A stretch of DNA of 64,000 nt from Aureobasidium sp. EXF-3400 (taxonomy: Eukaryota > Ascomycota > Dothideomycetes > Dothideales > Saccotheciaceae): positions 1 through 64,000 of the forward strand of contig SWBL01000281.1 in the NCBI GenBank assembly GCA_024195585.1. Reading direction: 5' to 3'. The position numbers and the translations under genes are program-made. Under the pieces are notes generated by a model, which saw only the letters and a program-made list of their open reading frames with translations, was not told the DNA's origin and did no database searches. This document shows, one piece after another, positions 53,323 through 63,077 of this stretch (position 1 is its first letter; the number at the start of each line of letters is the position of its first letter).

Positions 53323-54915
53323 GAGCAGGGAGGTACAATAGCGCAAGCTTTGCTTGGAGCGTAGCATGCTCGCTGAACAGAAGGCAGTCCGTTGCAGTCG
53401 ATAGCTCTTAAAGGCTGTTCCAGTGAAGAAATGCGGGCAAACATTTTGTTGTAGTTGCTCATTTGAACCTCCGGTATGCTGAAGGCTATCACAATGTAGC
53501 TGCAGAAATGCACAGTACCTTCCCAGCCATGTGGTCTCCACAACGAAACCCTGTCATCTTTATGGCTAGATTTATTTCTGAACTGTAACCCTCGCAGCTT
53601 GATAGCATGTAACAACCTCTGCACTCGTGGTGGAGAAGCCGTCAATCGCAATATTGTGACAGTCTTTTGGCAGCACCCGGAGAGGATGCAGACCGACCAA
53701 GTCATTGTGGCTGCTGGTGTGACCCTGGTCATCTCAAACATGCTTGCTCATGCAGTTGATCTAGTGTCTATGATGCTAGAAAGAGACAATATACTTGATC
53801 AATGCTCATGATCCCTGCCAGAGCGGTCATACTGCGCGTGTTCTGGTCAGACGTAATGTAATGCTGTTTTATCCACGATTGCTCGGAATTTTAGCACAGC
53901 CAATACTAGGATCTACCATGTCGTATAGTGATCAATGACAGAATCTACATAACTCACCAGAGTTCTAGAGGAAGAGTTGACCCGTATACCGGAGAGTATC
54001 AGAGCTTTCAAAGTTATCTACTACAAGTAGAACTTTCAAGCAAATAGGTGTCAAGCCTCTTTACTCGAGCTGCAGGCATAGCGTAGGGCTAAGTTATGTC
54101 TAAGGAACGGCCCGTGTGTACTTCACTAGTGTCGTCTAAGCAGCGAACGACGATTCTTTCGGGTATCGTCTTGGGATATCAAGTCTTCGACTTCGGCCTT
54201 TGAACAATTCGGAAGCCATCAGACTGGCTCTACAGGTATGCTGGTGACATGCCAAGCATGATCATCATATTTGTTGATTCTGACCACGACATGTCTTAAA
54301 TCGCGGCCTAGTCAGGTGCATGGTGACTGCCCTGTAGATGTCTGCGATAACAGGTCGACTTGTCTCAAGACTGGTGCGTATGCTCCAGTCCACTGAGTTC
54401 CAGGCGTGCCTCTATAGGTATACAGTTGTAGCGACACTTCTTTGTTAGGTTAAGGGACCACTTATTCTCATAGTCAACGGCACCGTTGTAACGGATTGAA
54501 ATGTTTGTTACGAGTCTCGACACGCGTGCGACACCTTCTCTTCCAGTCGCAGTTGCCCTAATATCGAGTATTTTTTCCTGCTTCCTTCTGTTTGTTGCAT
54601 TGCTTTCCGGCGTCAAACTTGCATCGCAGGTCCTGCCATCACGACGTTTCTTCGAGTACACTCCTTTTCTTGTCAGCCTAGACGGCGACCATCAACTTTT
54701 CAACACAGTACTTGTTTTAATCGATACACTTTTTCCGGCACTACTTGCACGTAGCATCGACAAGAAACTCATAATAAAGACCTGACACGTTCACTGGCGC
54801 ATCACAGCGACTGCGCAACGCAAGCCTTCACCAACACAACAATCGCATCGACTTACGATCTACATTGAACAGCCAAAGCAACCTCAACCTATCCCATACA
54901 CTAATCGACGCAGCC
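53323..54915. other. 1.6-kb intergenic region with partial repeat
   Basis: A partial inverted-end element lies at 53470-53525. A near-perfect hairpin (AAAGTTATCTACTACAAGTA, near 54010) is too small to interpret. The right 130 bases are the amylase leader (CCAACACAACAATCGCATCG). No gene seen. Confidence 0.45.
53470..53525 (+). repeat. Partial inverted-end element, copy H
   Basis: CGGTATGCTGAAGGCTATC then GTAGCTGCAGAAATGCACAG, the best-preserved left end of the family. The right end was not found. Located 150 bp after the hydroxyisourate hydrolase stop. Confidence 0.5.
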
Positions 54916-56662
54916 ATGAAGCTCGCTTTCTTTCTCACACTCTTCAGCTTCGGCATTTCTGTTCTGGCAGCCTCTGCTGCTGACTGGCGTTCAAAGTCCA
55001 TCTATCAGGTACTAACCGATCGGTAAGTCTTTCTTCTCACTCTAGAAGTTGCTGTGATTGACTAAGACCTTTCGTCAGGTTCGCACGTCCCGATGGAAGC
55101 ACCACAGCCCCTTGTAACCCCGTCGGTAAATACTGCGGTGGCACTTATCAGGGAATCATCAAGCAGTTGGACTATATCCAAAACATGGGATTCACTGCCG
55201 TGAGTCCACCAATATGTGGCGTCGAACCGTTGAACGGCAATGCTAACCCGAAGGACAGATCTGGATTTCCCCTATCACATATCAGATCCAGACCTGGACA
55301 CCCTATGGTGAACCATGGCATGGCTACTGGCAACAAGATCTGTACCAACTCAACAGTGCTTTTGGCACTGCAGACGATCTCAGGGCTTTGGCCACAGCTC
55401 TACACAACAGAGGCATGGTCAGTTGAGAATGCACAAGCAACAACCTGAATTATCACTGACTGTACTCTAGTATCTCATGGTTGACGTGGTAGTTAACCAC
55501 AACGGCTGGAACGGTAATGCAAGTTCAGTCAACTACAGCATGTTCAAGCCTTTCGACAACGTTGAGTACTACCACAGCTTCTGTAATGTCGATTACAGTA
55601 ACAACACCAGCATCCAAGAATGCTGGTTGGGCGACTCAAACGTAGAGCTTGTCGACCTTCGAACAGAAGATACTGTAGTCGCATCAGAGTATCAGACATG
55701 GATTCAGCAGCTGGTCTCCAATTACTCCAGTAAGTCAGTGAACATCGAACTTGAATCTTGACTTACGCTCTACCAGTTGACGGCCTTCGTATCGATACAG
55801 TCAAGCATGTTGACACTGCATTCTGGTCCGGATTCGGAGAGGCTGCTGGCGTTTTCATGACTGGCGAAGTGACCAACGGCGATCCATATGGTCTTTGCCC
55901 TTACCAGAACTATATGGATAGTGTTCTTAACTATGCCATGTACGTGCAAAAGCTCGAATAAACCTTCTTCATGCTTACATTGTGCTCAGGTACTATGCGG
56001 CCACGGATGCATTCTCCTCGACTGCTGGAAGCATGTCTAAGTTCGTCAGTCAGCTCAACGGTATGAAGAGCCAATGTAAAGACACCAGCGTCCTCGGATC
56101 GTTCTCGGAAAATCACGACCAGCCTCGCTTTGCATCATTGACCAACGACATGTCCCTGGCTAAGAACATCATTACCTACACGATCATGAGCGACGGGATT
56201 CCCATCATGTACGAAGGCCAGGAACAACATTACAGCGGCGCTCAGGATCCTTACAACCGTGAAGCCGTTTGGCTGAGTGGATACAACACTGGCGCACCTC
56301 TCTACACCCACACGGCAAGCGTCAATCAAATTCGCAACCATGCGCTCTACGTTGATGGAGACTGGCTTACCTACCAAAACTGGGTCATCTATAGTGACAG
56401 CGCCAACGTTGCTATGCGCAAAGGAGACGATGGATACCAGAGCATCACAATCTTAACCAATAATGGTGCCAGCAGTGCTAACTACACTCTCAACATCACC
56501 AACACTGGATATGACAGTGGCACCAAGATTGTGGACGTCCTGTCCTGCGAAGCATTGGATGCAGGATCAGATGGAAATCTTACAGTGTCCATGTCGCAAG
56601 GTCTTCCCAGAATCTACTATCCGATGGAGCTCTTGGATTGCAGTGGCATCTGCGGCTACTAA
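54916..56662 (+). CDS. Secreted GH13 alpha-amylase
   Basis: Six exons: 54916-55022, 55079-55199, 55259-55417, 55471-55729, 55777-55939 and 55990-56662; 493 residues. It begins with a signal peptide ([20 protein letters not shown]) and the mature start [20 protein letters not shown] is typical of Taka-amylase-like enzymes. Conserved region I is VDVVVNHNG; the nucleophile Asp is in [11 protein letters not shown], the acid/base Glu in [10 protein letters not shown], and the third acid in SENHDQPR. The calcium-site and domain C (about 385-493) are present and it ends CSGICGY. There is no starch-binding domain. It cleaves internal alpha-1,4 bonds of starch outside the cell. No glucoamylase or regulator gene adjoins it. 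Confidence 0.95.
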
Positions 56663-57631
56663 TGTTCGATCGAGCCTGCGATGCGCTCGAGATATGACAA
56701 CTTTGCTACATAATGCCAAACACACAGGGTCCAGCCTTACCACATTGCTAGTAACTCGTTTGGTCACCTATGCGTTTTCGGTGCTCAAATTCAGTTGTTG
56801 GATTGGTAATAGGCAGATATAGTGATCATACATAATTCCAACCAGGTTTTTGATTGAAAATTGCATCGGTCTATCGTCACAACCGGAATCTCTGGCATCG
56901 ATGCAAGGTGTTGAGCCGTCACATGAATTTTTGTTTTGTATAGCGTCACTGTCGGAGCTGCGGGAGCCTGGCACTTTTTTCCTCGGACAGCGTCATCTTT
57001 GAACCCTGAAGCGTCATACCCTGAGATATTGAAACGGTTGCCGGAAGCTTGTCTCATATTCGAGAATTACCTATCGGTAGCTATCACGCAGCAACTTTCA
57101 ATTTTCAGACACAGAAATTGAGAATAGAGTACAGATGAGCAGAGAATAGACATGCTGTGTGGATCTATCTTGATGAAACAGAATGTTCGATCGCGAATCT
57201 GACAGTACTCGAGCGTGAACACGGGCCTCGTGATACATGAGATCCGGAGTGATCCGCTTTTAGCGTTCGGTCCATAACCTATTCTGGAAACACCCTGAGA
57301 TCGACGGAGTACTCCTCGAGTATGGTGGCGTCACAGGTGGTTAACTGCTTGCCGTTGTGTGGTGAGAAAAGAAGGATAAGACGGGATGTTTTCAGAATGG
57401 GACGACTCGAGCAGAACAATGACGTTGATTGAAGTGATGTAATGGGCGGCTCTGCTGGCAAGCCCAGTAAGGATATTAACCTCGACCTCCTGCCACAGAC
57501 TCCTGATCATCCCATCAACAGTCTATCACCCAGCGACCCAGGCCACCTATCCCAGCCACCGACTTCTGTCACTCCATCGACTCCATCGACTCCACTACCT
57601 AAACGAATAGCCTATCTCAGCCTTATCCAAA
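56663..57631. other. Intergenic region, nothing recognised
   Basis: Separates the amylase from the Nce102-like gene. The right 160 bases are C/A-rich with ACTCCATCGACTCCATCGAC, a short direct repeat in the probable leader. No gene or mobile repeat seen. Confidence 0.45.
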
Positions 57632-58263
57632 ATGGTCGTCAAGATTCTCAACCTGGCCATGCGTGCCTTCCAGGTAAGCTTCTAGCTCAACAGGCTCTCG
57701 AACCATCTTGTATGCTAACTCACCATGCAGTTCATCTGGGCCCTTCTCATCATGTCGCTTGTCGGTAACATGATCGCAACTGCATACTCTGGCAACCCTT
57801 CGATTGTCAACTACGACATGTTTGTCTCGGTCTTCGCCATGCTGTCGCTGTTCTACCTCATCCCTGCAAGCATCAAGGAGTCGTTCATGATTCACCCTCT
57901 TCTTGTCGTCGGCCTTGATGTCTTGAACGCCATTTTCTACTTCTGCGGTGGTGTCGCTATGGCCTCTTACCTCGGTGTCCACAGCTGCGGCAACTCTGTA
58001 AGTTTGACCATCTTGGCACCTCTCAAAACCTCCATCTAACAAAGCAACAGTCTTACACACAGAGCAACTCCATCACCAACGGATCCGGCAACACCTCCAA
58101 GCGCTGCCACGAGGCCCAGGCTGTTACTGCCTTCCTCTGGTTCGGCTTCGCCGCTCACATCATCTCTGCTGTCTGTGCTGGTCTCCAGGGCCGCAACTCT
58201 GGCGTCAACATGCGCGGTGGTGCCGGTGGCATCCGCAAGGGACCTGCCATGAGCCAGGTCTAA
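57632..58263 (+). CDS. NCE102: Nce102-like MARVEL-domain membrane protein
   Basis: Three exons, 57632-57673, 57731-57997 and 58051-58263, give 173 residues. Four membrane helices: within FIWALLIMSLVGNMIATAY, MFVSVFAMLSLFYLIPA, LLVVGLDVLNAIFYFCGGVA and AFLWFGFAAHIISAVCAGL. A loop with two cysteines and several N-glycosylation-type Asn sites lies before the last helix. The layout matches fungal Nce102/Fhn1 proteins, which organise eisosome-associated plasma-membrane domains and respond to sphingolipids. The Gly/Arg-rich tail (NMRGGAGGIRKG) is cytosolic. First exon is short (14 codons) but in phase. Confidence 0.85.
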
Positions 58264-58703
58264 GCGACCTCTCGCAGAAAGTTCTTTTCTCGAAATGAAC
58301 CACCAACCCTACTGAACGCAGCAGACCATGCTTGAGACACAAACATGTGTGGCCTGAGACTGGTTCTCTGTACAACAGCTTCCTGGTTACGACTGTCAAC
58401 TGTCAGTTGGTATCCTTCTTTCGTATTTTCCGTACTATATTTTCATGACTTCTATGAGACAAGAAGCGGTGGGAAGGCGTTAATGTTTTGGTCATGGTAT
58501 ACGCTGGCGATGGATGATAGCGCACTAATGTGTATTTCTCTTTTGATACCACAAATCGAAATCACCTAATTATTCTTTACATGCTCTCATCCTTCGATTA
58601 ACCACTTCCGACCATGCCGCCATGTGTATGTTGACTGCTTGGCTAATATGATTTAGTAAGAAGAAAACAAAGGCACAGATGAGTCTCGTACTGCAAACGT
58701 GGG
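58264..58703. other. Convergent spacer
   Basis: 3' flanks of the Nce102-like gene and the SCA7-like gene. AT-richer in the middle. Nothing recognised. Confidence 0.45.
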
Positions 58704-59007
58704 TTATTGCTGAATGGGCTGGGCTAACTCTTGCTGTTGACGAGCCATGAGTTGTTCTAGCGGAGCACTTCTGCCAGGAACAGCGTGCTTTTCCCCCACA
58801 GTGTGACGAGCAGGCAAGCGGAGCAGGGCAGGGGACGCCGTTGTACAGAGGAGCAGCGCACTGCTTATCAATATCGACGTGTTCTCTGGTGGCAGAGAGA
58901 GCAGATGGATCATTGTCTGTGGCTTGTGGAGAGGAGCCATTAGTACTAGTGTTGGGAGCAAAGCGCGGGTCCTGGACGGCAGGCTGTGCGTTAAACTGCA
59001 TGGCCAT
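58704..59007 (-). pseudogene. SCA7-like zinc-motif gene with a frameshift
   Basis: From ATG 59007 the frame reads MAMQFNAQPAVQDPRFAPN, a Ser/Thr-rich stretch, then VDIDKQCAAPLYNGVPCPAP and LACSSH, which matches the first part of the SCA7 motif (ldlDrqCGV..GlPC..sltCksH). The second part, VGEKHAVPGRSAPLEQLM, is encoded in the next frame, starting directly after the His codon and running to a TAA at 58704. The break lies at TGTGGGGGAAAA (58789-58800), a G5A4 homopolymer. Without correction the frame continues into unrelated Cys-rich residues. It is either a young pseudogene, a sequence error or a tiny unusual splice. The intact family includes Sgf73/ataxin-7 of SAGA; this copy would be about 100 residues. 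Confidence 0.65.
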
Positions 59008-59309
59008 TTCGGATGTGAAGAATGACAGCGATGTGCTTTGTGTATAAAAAGGAAAGGTGAAGCAGGAACAGAACCAGAAGACGGGTGAGGTCGGTTGGAA
59101 GATCCGAGGTAGGTAGCGTATCTACAGTCTCGGTACACTGTACGGAGCGCGAGAGGGCGGTTGCCGGATTGGGCGACGTCGCGCCAAGCATCTCCTGGGT
59201 GTTTCAGCAAGTTGCTAGCACAAGACAGCTTGGACGACAATCTCCCTCCCAATCATGGGCTCGCAACAATAGTCTGTCAAGAAAGAGAAGGATCACACAA
59301 CAGGGACTC
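59008..59309. promoter_or_regulatory. Divergent promoter, SCA7-like / ARP1
   Basis: About 300 bases shared by two divergent genes. TGTGTATAAAAAGG (59039-59052) could serve as TATA for the rightward ARP1 transcript. No further elements recognised. Confidence 0.45.
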
Positions 59310-60559
59310 ATGGCAGACACTCTACACAACGCCCCAATTGTCCTGGATAATGGCAGTGGCACCATCAGAGCCGGTTTCGCAGGCGAAGACGCGCCCAAAT
59401 GTTATTTCCCATCCTACGTTGGCCGTCCCAAGCACCTGCGTGTTCTCGCTGGCGCTCTCGAGGGAGATGTCTTCATTGGCCAGAAGGCCCAAGAGCTGCG
59501 CGGCCTGCTGAAGATCCGCTACCCATTGGAACACGGAATCGTCACTGATTGGGACGACATGGAGAAGATCTGGCAACACGTCTACACCGAAGAGCTCAAG
59601 ACACTGAGTGAAGAGCATCCCGTACTCCTGACCGAACCGCCGCTTAATCCTCGTTCCAACCGCGACACTGCTGCCCAGATCTTGTTCGAGACCTTTAACG
59701 TCCCTGCTCTGTTTACCTCCATCCAAGCTGTCTTATCTCTCTACGCCTCAGGCAGGACCACTGGTATCGTCCTGGACTCGGGAGATGGTGTCTCGCATGC
59801 TGTACCCGTCTATGAAGGCTTCGCAATCAACAACAGCATCCGTCGAATTGATGTTGCTGGTCGAGACGTCACCGAACACATGCAGACGCTGCTTCGCAAG
59901 TCTGGCTATATTTTCCATACCAGTGCTGAGAAAGAGGTTGTGCGCATGATCAAAGAAAAGACAAGTTACCTGGCTCTCGACCCTAAGAAAGAAGAAAAGG
60001 ACTGGGCTACAGGCAATGCCAGACAGGACGGCAAGACGGTTGAGTATACCCTGCCTGACGGCCAGAAGCTCAAGGTACAACCACGTGTCCCTTGTAAACA
60101 CCTTTCCCAAGCTTACCATGTCCTGCAGATTGGCCCTGAGAGGTTCAGAGCGCCCGAGATTCTCTTCGATCCTGAGATCATTGGTCTCGAATATCCTGGC
60201 ATCCACCAAATTGTCGTCGACGCTATCAGCCGTACTGACATGGACCTGAGAAAGTCTCTCTTCGCAAACATCGTCTTGTCCGGAGGTTCGACTTTGACCA
60301 AGGGCTTCGGTGATCGTCTGTTGCACGAGGTCCAACGTCTGGCAGTCAAAGACATGCGCATCAAGATCTTTGCACCACCCGAGCGCAAGTATAGCACGTG
60401 GATTGGTGGCAGTATTCTGGCTGGTCTCAGCACCTTCAGAAGGGTCAGTACTCCCTCCATTGCACAATCTGCCTCAATACTGACGTGATAACGCAGATGT
60501 GGGTGAACATCGACGACTGGCATGAGAACCCTGAGATCATCCATACCAAGTTTGCATGA
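59310..60559 (+). CDS. ARP1: Actin-related protein Arp1 (centractin)
   Basis: Three exons, 59310-60075, 60130-60443 and 60497-60559; 380 residues, the usual Arp1 length. Actin-fold motifs are clear: phosphate 1 loop [52 protein letters not shown], phosphate 2 [20 protein letters not shown], adenosine loop [17 protein letters not shown] and [13 protein letters not shown]. The sequence diverges from actin as centractin does ([23 protein letters not shown]). Arp1 forms the short filament of dynactin that couples dynein to cargo and nuclei in hyphae. The first intron (60076-60129, GTACAA to CTGCAG) is 54 nt without a stop, so it reads through in frame; splicing restores the conserved [18 protein letters not shown]. 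Confidence 0.96.
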
Positions 60560-62570
60560 TGCATAACGTGATTCTCGCAATACTTGACGACAAAGCTATG
60601 CCAACGCTCTCGACAAGAACGACAGCTCATCTCTGCAACAAGCCCTCCCCGCACACTGGCTGTGACACCTCATCGCTCGCTCCTATTTCTTCAAACGCCT
60701 GGTCTGGATCACGAGGTGTACGAGTCACCGTCGAGTAATCCGCTTGAGCACCTGACCGAAACGCTTGAAACTTCCTGGTTCAGACATGCTTTCCTGAGCA
60801 TCCCCCCGCATCACGGCATCTCGTTTGGGACCGTTTCGTTCTTCTGGAAAGCAACGCCCTGGCTCTGAATGTGGAGAAAGGTCAGGCCAAGAAGGAGCTA
60901 CCTCTCGCCACCTCTTCATAGTACTGCCCCGGGGCTGGCCGCCTGAGCAGAAGGTCTACGGGGTCGGGCTGAGCTCGTCCGCTGTGTGGCTAGGCGATTC
61001 GCGAAGGTCCAAGACACAGACCAGGCAATATACGAGCAAGGAGAAAAATGAGGGGAAAACGTTTTTGTGGGGAGACCACTGGGAGACCAAGGTAAAAAGG
61101 CACACCATTCCCGATAGCCGTAGTCCGGGGCTACCAAACAATACACTACTAGGGTTTCTTGCCAATACATTACCAAATAGTTTCAGTGACTTTCCATAGA
61201 CCATTGACGAGCCAAGACAGCAGGAGAGAACGAATGGGAAACAGACGAGTGTCGCATTCGCAAGGAGCAAGAGCTACGATTGGCTTGTGTACTGTTTAGC
61301 ATGAAGACAATCCACATGGTCTGACCAAGCACGAATCGAATGAAGGAGACACGAATGATTCAGAACAACGAAGCTCATCTCTTTGCAGAACCACGTGTAC
61401 ATGTAATACAGTCTCCAGGGGCGGCGACTTGATCTACTTCGGCGACAGCGAGGTGTAAGAGCGGTGTGTAACTGTTGTCAAGTAACTAGAAGGTCACACG
61501 CACTTGAAGTCGGTGTAGCAGAGCCGTAAACAGCAGAAGCTTCCATCGTTGACAACGAGATTTTCAGTTCGGCATGTACGGAAGAGCCCCGCTCCGTGGT
61601 TTGCGTGACTATTCTCCTGGTTTTGATCACAGAGCATCACCATGAGCTATATCGATGCAACGGATCTATAACACACAACATTGAGAGATTTCCAGGGCAT
61701 TGATTGCTCACTCCGTCCCTCAGTCTCACGCCATACTAAGAAAGTATTGTAGCAGAGTGACATCTCTCACGGCAGCGAGATTTTCATCATCACCACAGTG
61801 AATGTTCTCATCATCCTTCATCTCCGTGTTTGGGTTTCGAACCCGTGGGTCGTGCTCGTCACAGGAGGCGCAGGTGTGATTTGCTAATACCCGCGGACGC
61901 CTTACTGAAACTTACTTAGCCCATGAGCAATTCATGGGGTAATAGCGTCCGCTTTAGAGAAAACATGGGGGTAATGGAAACTCAGGTACCACGTCTTGGC
62001 TTGCTTTGGTCAAGTCAGCTCATTCCACTTTGAGTTGCGGCCGATGAGGGGGCTGTCGTGGCAGACAAAAGTCCTTCGAGGTATTTGCAGAATTTGCAAA
62101 AAAAACGAGTTTGTAATTTGAATATCGGGCAGCTCCGAAAGAGCTAGAACCTACGACGTGTTGCCAGGCAGCTGATGTGACTGTGCTGCGCAAAATGATG
62201 TGGAAAAAACTTTTCGGTCAAAGTCATTCGGGTAACGGATTCATCAGCTTTGCACCATGAGCCAAGGCCGCATGATCACTTTGCCGTTTGGCACTAAGCA
62301 TCTAGGGGAATAGCATTAAAAACTTTTGCCCACGCGTAAGGTGGTGCAATTTTCGGTCCAGGATACGTTGCCTTTCGATCGAGATGTGTCAACACTCGAT
62401 CCTGCCGCCTTTTCATATATAGACCCCCCGCTGCCTGCCCCTCGTAGCTGTTGATTCATATCACAATTCCAAACCACTTTCCATCACAACTTCTTCTACA
62501 TACGACTTGGGTCTCTGAATACTTTCGACATCCACAACAACACTCACAACTACAATCACACACTACAATC
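60560..62570. other. 2.0-kb intergenic region with hairpin and TATA box
   Basis: No gene recognised. Two related scraps (GTAGCAGAG with CGAGATTTTCA) recur near 61515 and 61755. A nested hairpin lies at 61893-61952. The right end is the promoter of the Par32-like gene: TATA box TTCATATATAGACC at about 62411-62424, about 150 bases before its ATG, with AGGGG/CCCCT stress-type motifs near 62306 and 62438. Confidence 0.5.
61893..61952. other. Nested inverted repeat (hairpin-forming)
   Basis: Outer arms GCGGACGC (61893-61900) and GCGTCCGC (61945-61952) are perfectly complementary and extend through TTAC/GTAA. Inside, CCCATGA (61920-61926) pairs perfectly with TCATGGG (61932-61938) around a five-base loop. 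The stem-within-stem could fold as RNA on either strand. No match to tRNA structure. Confidence 0.5.
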
Positions 62571-63077
62571 ATGGTGTCATTGAGCTACCTCATTCACGAG
62601 CCTCACCCTTCGGCTCCTAGAGGCAGAAGCACAGCATACCTTGGCTCTGGACGAGGAGGTGCTGGAAACTACGCTCGCTACAAGGTCGAGGATCTCACTG
62701 TCGGTCACGAAGCCACTGGCCCTGCATCTCGTAGTGCCATGTCTCCTCCTCCACCAACCCACAAGTACATTGGTGGCAGAGGTGGCATGGGAAACGCTTT
62801 CTCTCGCCAGGAAAGCCAACGAGCCATCTTCTCCTTCGATGAGGAGCTTGCCCGTGACCAGAAGCTCATGGATGCTCGCGCCAAGGCTCCTGTTTACCAC
62901 ACTGGTAGAGGAGGTTCAGGCAACTTCGTCGATGAGATGAAGCCTTCCGCCAGCCGCCAGAACAGCGCCGCTTCTATCTCATCAAATGGCTCATCTGTGT
63001 CCGAAAAGGCACGCCGCATCGGTGGTGCTTTCAGAAGTCTGAGCAGAACCTGGAGCAGAGACTCTGGTCGCGAGTAG
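62571..63077 (+). CDS. Par32/DUF3602-family protein
   Basis: Intronless, 168 residues from MVSLSYLIHEPHPSAPRG. Three evenly spaced copies of the family repeat are visible: GRGGAGNY (about residue 27), GRGGMGNA (about 67) and GRGGSGNF (about 110). The C-terminus is Ser/Arg-rich (SSVSEKARRIGGAFRSLSRT), with several potential phosphorylation sites. In yeast, Par32 is phosphorylated on rapamycin treatment and inhibits the ammonium transporters Mep1/Mep3 downstream of TORC1; this protein carries the same repeat but its role is inferred. A TATA box and a long A/C-rich leader suggest strong, regulated transcription. Confidence 0.88.
   Translation: MVSLSYLIHEPHPSAPRGRSTAYLGSGRGGAGNYARYKVEDLTVGHEATGPASRSAMSPPPPTHKYIGGRGGMGNAFSRQESQRAIFSFDEELARDQKLMDARAKAPVYHTGRGGSGNFVDEMKPSASRQNSAASISSNGSSVSEKARRIGGAFRSLSRTWSRDSGRE

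Noticed and set aside
61825..61960. tRNA-like T-loop (GGGTTCGAAACCC on the minus strand) near a hairpin
   Set aside because: Only three base pairs support the T stem, no acceptor stem encloses it and no A box with a D arm is present.
8256..63077. Secondary-metabolite or sugar-utilisation gene cluster
   Set aside because: The MFS exporter, amylase and oxidoreductase are far apart and interleaved with housekeeping genes; no PKS, NRPS, terpene cyclase or pathway regulator is present.
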